46,847 nucleotides of DNA from Streptococcus australis. GTDB lineage: Bacteria; Bacillota; Bacilli; Lactobacillales; Streptococcaceae. Below, piece by piece: positions 7,994-13,687 of the stretch. The stretch is from assembly GCF_003943615.1 (NCBI RefSeq), contig NZ_RJPZ01000007.1:93489-140335 (forward strand). The letters run 5' to 3'. Under the pieces are notes generated by a model. The model was not told the DNA's origin, made no database searches, and saw only the letters and a list, made by a program, of their open reading frames with translations. Position 1 is the stretch's first letter, and the number at the start of each line of letters is the position of its first letter. Both the position numbers and the translations under genes were made by a program.

Positions 7994-8347
7994 TTAGTCT
8001 TCGATGTTTCTTGCTTCGTTGATACCGCTGGCTAAAGATTCCATTAAGGATAGTTCTTTGTCTGTAAAGCTATCCATGTATTTCTCTATCTGTAATCGTC
8101 GGGTGCTTTTTACCAAGTTATTAGCAGGTAAGAAAAATTCATCAACGGAAACATGAAGTAACGATACAAGGTCATAAAGAACTTGTATGCTGGGGTGTTG
8201 CCCTTTATTTTCAATATTAGTTAAGTACCGTGGGTCAATTTCAATCAATGCTCCCACTTGTTCACGAGTTAAACCTCGTTTCAATCGAGCTTCTTTAATG
8301 GCTAAACCAAAGGCTCTAAAATCATATTTATCTTCTTTTTTACGCAT
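7994..8347 (-). CDS. Orf9, Xre-family transcriptional regulator
   Basis: 117 aa with an N-terminal Xre helix-turn-helix ([37 protein letters not shown], residues about 12-50) and a C-terminal helical part. In Tn916 it is the proposed repressor of orf7-orf8, through which tetracycline turns on excision and transfer: readthrough from tet(M) produces antisense to orf9 and relieves repression. A 10-bp direct repeat GTTATATGGT (8410-8419 and 8471-8480), upstream of it and before orf7, is a candidate operator. Start ATG 8347. Confidence 0.93.
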   Translation of the reverse strand: MRKKEDKYDFRAFGLAIKEARLKRGLTREQVGALIEIDPRYLTNIENKGQHPSIQVLYDLVSLLHVSVDEFFLPANNLVKSTRRLQIEKYMDSFTDKELSLMESLASGINEARNIED

Positions 8348-8521
8348 AGTAGACCACCTCTATACATTTTATTGTTCCTACTGAATTAAAAACAGGTATA
8401 GAAAAACGTGTTATATGGTTTATAGGTTTATATTTAATAAAAAGCACTACTAAACGCCAATAAAAAAACCGTTATATGGTAGTGCTATTTACGCTGTTAA
8501 AATATTGTATATTACTTCCAA

Positions 8522-8552
8522 ATGGCGGTTTGTTGGAGGTCAACGTCGCCAT
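8522..8552 (+). promoter_or_regulatory. Hairpin masking an SD and start codon upstream of orf7
   Basis: ATGGCG (8522-8527) pairs with CGCCAT (8547-8552), and inside it GTTG pairs with CAAC. The GGAGG sequence (8535-8539) is in the apical loop and the AUG of a 23-codon ORF is in the stem. This would keep the ORF translationally silent unless the hairpin is opened. Confidence 0.5.
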
Positions 8553-8622
8553 GAAGTACATCATATACAATAAATTTCCTTACATTGGGTTCTTGTCAAA
8601 AAAAGTCGTCTATCTGCAATAG
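8551..8622 (+). CDS. Candidate 23-aa leader peptide upstream of orf7
   Basis: ATG 8551 to TAG 8622, peptide starts MKYIIYNKFPY and ends VVYLQ; SD GGAGG lies 11 bases upstream but inside a hairpin. A terminator (8676-8715) follows, then orf7. Position and design are those of an attenuator leader peptide. I cannot show it is translated; it may be one of the small unnamed Tn916 ORFs. Confidence 0.35.
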   Translation: MKYIIYNKFPYIGFLSKKVVYLQ

Positions 8623-8675
8623 ATAAGTACGTCCACCAATGTGGTTTTATAAATCATATAGATAGAATAACAGAA

Positions 8676-8715
8676 GCATGTAAACAGAGAAATAAATCTG
8701 TTTATATGCTTTTTT
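8676..8715 (+). terminator. Terminator upstream of orf7
   Basis: Thirteen-bp stem GCATGTAAACAGA/TCTGTTTATATGC (676-688 and 697-709 of this kilobase) with one G-U pair, then TTTTTT. It is placed between the untranslated region starting near 8500 and orf7, so it must be passed for orf7-orf8 expression and may act as an attenuator. Confidence 0.8.
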
Positions 8716-8850
8716 GGCTATTCAGAACTTTTTTACAAAGTTTATTTATCAGTAATGCAACAAATCCCCCTTTCACATTGGGACTAAGAGTGAAAGGAGA
8801 TAAACGAGCAAGGCTCACTTCCTTTCCTAGACAGAAAGGGGGTGAGAAAC

Positions 8851-9273
8851 ATGAAACCATCTTCTTTTCAGACCACAATAGAAAATCAGTTTGACTATAT
8901 CTGTAAACGTGCTATGGAAGACGAGCGAAAGAATTATATGCTTTATCTTTCAAGGATTGCAAAGCGTGAGGTGTCCTTTTCGGATGTTGGCGATTATCTT
9001 GTTAGCCAGTTTGCGACAACAGATAACTATTCAACTGACTTTCAGATTTTTACACTCAATGGGTTATCAGTAGGCGTTGAAAATGATTTGTTGAGTGAAG
9101 CATTACGTGAGTTGCCAGACAAGAAACGTGAAATTCTACTGCTGTTTTACTTTATGGACATGAGCGATTCAGAAATTACAGACCTGTTGAAATTGAACCG
9201 TTCTACTGTCTATCGGCATAGAACCAGTGGACTAGCCTTAATTAAAAAGTTTATGGAGGAATTTGAAGAATGA
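8851..9273 (+). CDS. Orf7, sigma-factor-like regulator
   Basis: 140 aa from ATG 8851 (SD GAAAGGGGG upstream). The C-terminal part KKREILLLFYFMDMSDSEITDLLKLNRSTVYRHR is a region-4-type helix-turn-helix of the ECF sigma/phage ArpU kind. In Tn916 Orf7 with Orf8 activates transcription through xis and int and, after circularisation, into the transfer genes. Overlaps orf8 by 4 bp (ATGA), so the two are coupled. Repressed by Orf9 in the current model. Confidence 0.93.
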   Translation: MKPSSFQTTIENQFDYICKRAMEDERKNYMLYLSRIAKREVSFSDVGDYLVSQFATTDNYSTDFQIFTLNGLSVGVENDLLSEALRELPDKKREILLLFYFMDMSDSEITDLLKLNRSTVYRHRTSGLALIKKFMEEFEE

Positions 9274-9500
9274 AAACACAATATCCTATGATTCCCTTTC
9301 CTCTCATTGTAAAGGCAACAGATGGCGATACCGAAGCGATTAACCAGATTCTACATCATTACAGAGGGTACATAACGAAGCGTTCCCTACGACTTATGAA
9401 AGATGAATATGGCAATCAAAGTATGGTCGTTGATGAAGTCTTACGTGGAAGAATGGAAACCAGACTGATTACAAAGATTTTGTCATTTGAAATTAAGTAA
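9270..9500 (+). CDS. Orf8, helix-turn-helix partner of Orf7
   Basis: 76 aa, start overlapping the orf7 stop. The N-terminal part PLIVKATDGDTEAINQILHHYRGYI resembles sigma region 2-like small proteins of Firmicute mobile elements. Conserved in Tn916 as the second gene of the regulatory pair; together with Orf7 it drives excision and transfer functions. No membrane segment or signal. Confidence 0.9.
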   Translation: MKTQYPMIPFPLIVKATDGDTEAINQILHHYRGYITKRSLRLMKDEYGNQSMVVDEVLRGRMETRLITKILSFEIK

Positions 9501-9623
9501 TATCCTCTCTCCTTTCGTGGAAGCGTGCTAAACCATTCCACGCTTCCCGAACAGGGAGGTTTGTTATTCCACCAAAGCATATTGAGCTTTCAATGTGTTT
9601 TGATAGGCTAACGAGCCATTGTT

Positions 9624-9640
9624 CTTTGAAAACTGAATAA
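9624..9640 (+). promoter_or_regulatory. boxA-like antitermination motif
   Basis: CTTTGAAAACTGAATAA matches 16 of 17 bases of CTTTGAAAACTGAACAA in the leader of the rRNA operon at 46573-46589 in this window. It lies between orf8 and xis on the strand that polymerase must read through to reach xis, int and the transfer genes. Confidence 0.5.
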
Positions 9641-9755
9641 AAGTAATCGAATACGTTTCGATAAGAAAAGAGCCAACGGAACTAACCGCCATGACCTATC
9701 TTATAAAGATAGCGAGCGATTCATGTTAGTGATCCGAGAAGCAATCTTTAGCAGG

Positions 9756-9896
9756 ATTGCCTGCAACGACATTCTTATCGTGATAATGATACTCCCATAC
9801 AGTCAATAGTCCGAGCGTGATAAAACCGTCGCAGGCAATGAGTATGGCTACATGAGAACCATGCAGGGGTGGAACTCCCGTGAGCTTTGCTAAAGC
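9756..9896 (+). ncRNA. Candidate structured RNA upstream of xis
   Basis: ATTGCCTGCAACGAC (9756-9770) pairs with GTCGCAGGCAAT (9828-9839) as a 12-bp stem with a bulge. Inside it are TTATC-GT-GATAA (9775-9786) and CCATAC (9795-9800); the latter can pair with GTATGG (9842-9847) outside the stem as a pseudoknot. A GGGT/ACTCCC-type hairpin and a perfect AGCTTT-GCT-AAAGCT hairpin (9882-9896 area) follow. Folding was done by eye only. A cis-acting element controlling xis-int readthrough is the natural guess. Confidence 0.45.
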
Positions 9897-9960
9897 TGTT
9901 CGATTGCTGGTAAAACAACTTTTATGAAATCCAAATAAGTGATTTGGAAAGGAGGATTTT

Positions 9961-10164
9961 ATGAAGCAGACTGACATTCCTATTTGGGAACGTTATACCC
10001 TAACCATTGAAGAAGCGTCAAAATATTTTCGTATTGGCGAAAACAAGCTACGACGCTTGGCAGAGGAAAATAAAAATGCAAATTGGCTGATTATGAATGG
10101 CAATCGTATTCAGATTAAACGAAAACAATTTGAAAAAATTATAGATACATTGGACGCAATCTAG
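9961..10164 (+). CDS. xis: Excisionase Xis-Tn
   Basis: 67 aa, SD AAAGGAGG seven bases before ATG. Small MerR/excisionase-type winged helix ([23 protein letters not shown], residues about 14-36). It binds near the transposon ends and directs Int toward excision. Directly upstream of int (81-bp spacer), the standard Tn916 pair. Sequence as in Tn916, full length. Confidence 0.96.
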
Positions 10165-10245
10165 CGTCGCCAAAGGGTCTTGTATATGATAAAATAGTAT
10201 TAAGTCGTATCAAGGCTCTTTCCATAAAGGAAAGGAGCAAATGCC

Positions 10246-11463
10246 ATGTCAGAAAAAAGACGTGACAATAAAGGTCGAATCTTAAAGACTGGAGAGAGCC
10301 AACGAAAAGACGGAAGATACTTATACAAATATATAGATTCATTTGGAGAACCGCAATTTGTTTACTCGTGGAAACTTGTGGCTACAGACCGAGTACCAGC
10401 AGGAAAGCGTGATTGTATCTCACTTAGAGAGAAAATCGCAGAGTTACAGAAAGACATTCATGATGGTATTGATGTTGTAGGAAAGAAAATGACACTCTGC
10501 CAGCTTTACGCAAAACAGAACGCTCAAAGACCAAAGGTTAGAAAAAACACTGAAACTGGACGCAAATATCTTATGGATATTTTGAAGAAAGACAAGTTAG
10601 GTGTAAGAAGTATTGACAGTATTAAGCCATCAGACGCTAAAGAATGGGCTATTAGAATGAGTGAAAATGGTTATGCTTATCAAACCATCAATAACTACAA
10701 ACGTTCTTTAAAGGCTTCATTCTATATTGCTATACAAGATGATTGTGTTCGGAAGAATCCATTTGACTTTCAACTGAAAGCAGTTCTTGATGATGATACT
10801 GTCCCTAAGACCGTACTAACAGAAGAACAGGAAGAAAAACTGTTAGCCTTTGCAAAAGCTGATAAAACCTACAGCAAAAATTATGATGAAATTCTGATAC
10901 TCTTAAAAACAGGTCTTCGTATTTCAGAGTTTGGTGGTTTGACACTTCCAGATTTAGATTTTGAGAATCGTCTTGTCAATATAGACCATCAGCTATTGAG
11001 AGATACTGAAATTGGGTACTACATTGAAACACCAAAGACCAAAAGTGGCGAACGTCAAGTTCCTATGGTTGAAGAAGCCTATCAAGCATTTAAGCGAGTG
11101 TTAGCGAATCGAAAGAATGATAAGCGTGTTGAGATTGATGGATATAGTGATTTCCTCTTTCTTAATAGAAAGAACTATCCAAAAGTGGCAAGTGATTACA
11201 ACGGCATGATGAAAGGTCTTGTTAAGAAATACAATAAGTATAACGAGGATAAATTGCCACACATCACTCCACATAGTTTGCGACATACATTCTGTACCAA
11301 CTATGCAAATGCAGGAATGAATCCAAAGGCATTACAGTACATTATGGGACATGCTAATATAGCCATGACGCTGAACTATTACGCACATGCAACATTCGAT
11401 TCTGCAATGGCAGAAATGAAACGCTTGAATAAAGAGAAGCAACAGGAGCGTCTTGTTGCTTAG
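10246..11463 (+). CDS. int: Tyrosine integrase Int-Tn
   Basis: 405-aa tyrosine recombinase. An N-terminal arm-binding domain (about 1-70), a core-binding SAM-like domain (RKNTETGRKYLMDIL region) and the catalytic domain follow, with the first Arg in KTGLRISEF, HSLRHTF (HxxR), a conserved GHANIAMTLNYYAH and the nucleophile Tyr in NYYAH, close to residue 379. It catalyses excision of the circle and integration at A/T-rich targets. A GGAAAGGAG SD precedes ATG; the hairpin CTTTCC/GGAAAG around it may tune translation. Confidence 0.97.
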   Translation: MSEKRRDNKGRILKTGESQRKDGRYLYKYIDSFGEPQFVYSWKLVATDRVPAGKRDCISLREKIAELQKDIHDGIDVVGKKMTLCQLYAKQNAQRPKVRKNTETGRKYLMDILKKDKLGVRSIDSIKPSDAKEWAIRMSENGYAYQTINNYKRSLKASFYIAIQDDCVRKNPFDFQLKAVLDDDTVPKTVLTEEQEEKLLAFAKADKTYSKNYDEILILLKTGLRISEFGGLTLPDLDFENRLVNIDHQLLRDTEIGYYIETPKTKSGERQVPMVEEAYQAFKRVLANRKNDKRVEIDGYSDFLFLNRKNYPKVASDYNGMMKGLVKKYNKYNEDKLPHITPHSLRHTFCTNYANAGMNPKALQYIMGHANIAMTLNYYAHATFDSAMAEMKRLNKEKQQERLVA

Positions 11464-11640
11464 TAGTACAAATGAATTTACTACTTATTTACCACTTCTG
11501 ACAGCTAAGACATGAGGAAATATGCAAAGAAACGTGAAGTATCTTCCTACAGTAAAAATACTCGAAAGCACATAGAATAAGGCTTTACGAGCATTTAAGA
11601 AAATATAAAAAGATAATTAGAAATTTATACTTTGTTTAAG
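11464..11640. other. Right terminal region of the transposon
   Basis: A/T-rich, non-coding, with an Int arm site (ATTTACTACTT at 11476-11486) and the A/T-rich terminus around AAATTTATACTTTG (11621-11634). The transposon-chromosome junction should lie within a few bases of 11635-11641. Confidence 0.7.
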
Positions 11641-11693
11641 TGAAAAATAGTCTGTCTTTTTGTGTGTCATCTATTTTCTCTTTGTGGAGAAAG

Positions 11694-11742
11694 CTGACAG
11701 CTGGGCCCATTTTTGATATACTAGTAGGGCATGCATGTGCCC
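11694..11742 (+). promoter_or_regulatory. Promoter and leader hairpin of the GT-C-like gene
   Basis: CTGACA (11694-11699), 17 bp, TATACT (11717-11722). The transcript would start near 11729 at a hairpin GGGCA-TGCATG-TGCCC (11727-11742). It lies only ~55 bp from the transposon end, so the insertion left the promoter itself intact. Confidence 0.65.
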
Positions 11743-11780
11743 TTTAGCACTTGCAATTCTAGTAAAGGAAAAAACAAGGT

Positions 11781-13562
11781 ATGAGTGAAAAAGAAAAAGA
11801 ATCGCATAAACTTGGCTTAAGTGTCGGGTCCAATTTTCAAGATACTCAAGAGCTACGAAAGGTATTGGAGCAATCGATTAGCCGGGAAGAAGAAGTTTTG
11901 ACTGCTAGTCAACCGGTGGAATCAGATCAGAACCAGAAAGAGAGCCAGGTTAATGGAGAAGGGGTCGAAACAGAAGCTTCGACCGAAACTCTAAGTCGTT
12001 TATCACGATCTGGTCATAGTCGTAAAGAGAAGCTTGAAGCGAGGTCAAGAGACCAAGAGGATGTAGAAGAGTCGTTAGAAAACCAAGAAGATGAAAAGCC
12101 CTTGGGGCGCTATGCCATTAAGCGACCAGTTCCCTTGTCACTACCAATTGCTTTAAGTGTCCTACTTGGGATGGTCCATGTAGCTCTTCCTTTTATCAAC
12201 TTAGTTGCGACTAATCAACAAACCCAGGACTTATATGCCGGTTGGGCGATTTCTCAAGGTCAAGTTCCTTATGGTCATTTCTTTGGGGTCAATGGTTTGC
12301 TCTACTATGGGCTCAGTGGTTTAGGAAGTTTGGTAGGAGGTCAAGTTCTCTTGGTGGCCTTCCAGATTTTAGCCTACTTTTTTGCTGGGACGAGCCTGTA
12401 TCGGATGGTCAGAAGCTTGGTTGCAAGTGAAAAAATTGCAGGACAAGTTCAGCTACTCTTCTACCTTCTTGCTGGAGTGCTTGGCTTTGGTGGGAACTAT
12501 GCTGTCTTTTATGCCCTTCCCTTCTTGTTTGGCTCTATGAATTTCATCCTTGCTTATCTAGAAGGTGAGAAAACGGACGAATCCTTTGTCGCCTATGGTG
12601 CAGGAGCCTGTTTGGCCTTTATGATTGTGCCATGGCTGAGTGTGATTTTTTATCTGCTTGCTTTTCTCGGATTGACAGCCTATCATGTGAAGCAAAAGAA
12701 ATTAGCCCACGGCTTCTATCAATTCCTTGCTGCCCTCTTGGGATTCTCTCTTGTTTTCTATCCCTTGGGCTACATCACTGTGTGGAACGGCTCATTTGGG
12801 TATGCGATCCATCAGACCTTGTATAGTCTCCGCTCCCTCCAGTTTGATGCCGGGCATCTATTTGCCAACCTAGTTTATTACTGTTTATTGCTGTTGACGC
12901 TTGGTTTCGCTTCAGCTTTCGTCATGTCCTTCCGAAAAGTGTCGACAAGTGGTCAACGTGTGATTCGGTTTATGAGTTGGTTCGGTCTTCTGCTAGTTGT
13001 TGCAGTTGTGGTTGGGACACCAGAGCAAGGGGCCTATCAATTCCTTAGCCTGTTACCTTTTGGTCTCCCCTTGTTAGCCCTTTGGTTTGCCGGGGATGAG
13101 TCTACTTACCAGCGCCGGAAGATGAAGAACAATTCTATCTGGGACCTTTATTTCTCCAGTCAAGCCTTCCTACCGATTTTGGCAATGGCTTATTTAGTGG
13201 GTTATCCAGTTGTAAATCAATTGGTCCTCCAAAGCAATCTAGCTAGTGACCGAAGTGCAATCGCTCAGTATATCAAGAGTCATAGCGATTCCAAAGATAC
13301 AATCTATGCTTGGGATCAGACGGCTCATCTCTATCAAGAAAGTGGCCGTTTAGCAGCTTCAGCCCTCCTAACCCCAACTGCCTATATGGGGCCGAAGGAA
13401 AATCGAACCAATCTGATCAATCAGATTAAGCAAGCTAAGCCGAAGTTTATTGTGGTCAATAACGACCTAGATGTAACGTCTGCTCTGCAAAAAGTTCTAA
13501 CCAAAAATTACGAAAAAGTGAACCAGAAGGGTTCGCAGTACACCTTGTACCAATATAAATAG
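11781..13562 (+). CDS. Polytopic membrane protein, GT-C glycosyltransferase-like
   Basis: 593 aa. Residues 1-115 are hydrophilic, acidic and low-complexity (many E, S, Q), presumably cytosolic; then ten or more hydrophobic segments; then a C-terminal soluble domain. Two segments look like GT-C/ArnT-PMT-type enzymes: an early loop QDLYAGWAISQGQVPYGHFF and a C-terminal DTIYAWDQTAHLYQESGR with KPKFIVVNNDL. The substrate is unknown and catalytic acids are not obvious apart from D in QDLY. It lies just upstream of nrdD in a separate transcription unit. Possible cell-envelope glycan modification is inference. Confidence 0.65.
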   Translation: MSEKEKESHKLGLSVGSNFQDTQELRKVLEQSISREEEVLTASQPVESDQNQKESQVNGEGVETEASTETLSRLSRSGHSRKEKLEARSRDQEDVEESLENQEDEKPLGRYAIKRPVPLSLPIALSVLLGMVHVALPFINLVATNQQTQDLYAGWAISQGQVPYGHFFGVNGLLYYGLSGLGSLVGGQVLLVAFQILAYFFAGTSLYRMVRSLVASEKIAGQVQLLFYLLAGVLGFGGNYAVFYALPFLFGSMNFILAYLEGEKTDESFVAYGAGACLAFMIVPWLSVIFYLLAFLGLTAYHVKQKKLAHGFYQFLAALLGFSLVFYPLGYITVWNGSFGYAIHQTLYSLRSLQFDAGHLFANLVYYCLLLLTLGFASAFVMSFRKVSTSGQRVIRFMSWFGLLLVVAVVVGTPEQGAYQFLSLLPFGLPLLALWFAGDESTYQRRKMKNNSIWDLYFSSQAFLPILAMAYLVGYPVVNQLVLQSNLASDRSAIAQYIKSHSDSKDTIYAWDQTAHLYQESGRLAASALLTPTAYMGPKENRTNLINQIKQAKPKFIVVNNDLDVTSALQKVLTKNYEKVNQKGSQYTLYQYK

Positions 13563-13564
13563 AC

Positions 13565-13643
13565 TATCAATATCTTGTGGTTTTGAAATGAAATAACATT
13601 TTTTGCCACAAGATATTGATTTTTTATTTTTGAGTGATATAAT
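13565..13643 (+). promoter_or_regulatory. nrdD promoter with tandem NrdR-like boxes
   Basis: Promoter: TTGATT (13616-13621), 16 bp, TATAAT (13638-13643) with TG extended -10. Two 16-bp sites, 13565-13580 and 13606-13621, each match the palindromic NrdR consensus ACACAATATATTGTGT at about 12 of 16 positions. Their centres are 41 bp apart (close to four helical turns) and the second covers the -35. Tandem boxes at integral-turn spacing are typical of NrdR, the ATP/dATP-sensing repressor of ribonucleotide reductase genes. Confidence 0.55.
13566..13625 (+). terminator. Terminator of the GT-C-like gene
   Basis: Perfect 15-bp arms (13566-13580 and 13606-13620), 25-nt loop, then TTTTTT. The arms are also NrdR-box-like (see separate entry), so the same DNA may serve two purposes. 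Confidence 0.7.
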
Positions 13644-13687
13644 ATGGGGTGAATTCTATTTGTATTAAAAAGAAAGTGGGCGAGAGT

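Larger units (their letters stand above)
9501..9960. other. 460-bp non-coding regulatory region upstream of xis
   Basis: No convincing gene on the plus strand. The region holds a copy of the rRNA-leader boxA-type sequence (9624-9640) and a compact set of nested RNA stems (9756-9896), then the xis SD (AAAGGAGG at 9949-9956). A minus-strand ORF (9726-9977, 83 codons) exists and may be historical orf5, but it lacks an SD and is largely explained by the structured RNA on the other strand. Confidence 0.6.
1..11640 (+). mobile_element. Tn916-family conjugative transposon (right part), Tn2009/Tn2010-like, carrying Mega
   Basis: The gene order leader peptide-tet(M)-orf6-orf9-orf7-orf8-xis-int is the right half of Tn916, and each product is recognisable. 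The left part (transfer genes, orf24 to orf13) lies outside the window. The right terminus is placed near 11640, after an A/T-rich tail, because ordinary streptococcal promoter and coding sequence resume at once. An Int arm-type site of the DR2 kind (ATTTACTACTT, reverse complement AAGTAGTAAAT) lies at 11476-11486, just past int. A Mega element splits orf6. The exact end base and coupling sequence cannot be fixed without the empty site. Confidence 0.93.

Noticed and set aside
8706..8894. 62-codon ORF before orf7
   Set aside because: It overlaps the terminator T-run and the orf7 SD and start in another frame, with no SD of its own.
9726..9977. 83-codon minus-strand ORF upstream of xis (possible historical orf5)
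   Set aside because: No SD, overlaps the xis start, and its codons lie in the strongly structured region read from the other strand. I treat the region as non-coding.
13649..13687. GTG start for NrdD
   Set aside because: It lies about six bases after TATAAT, at the transcription start, without SD.
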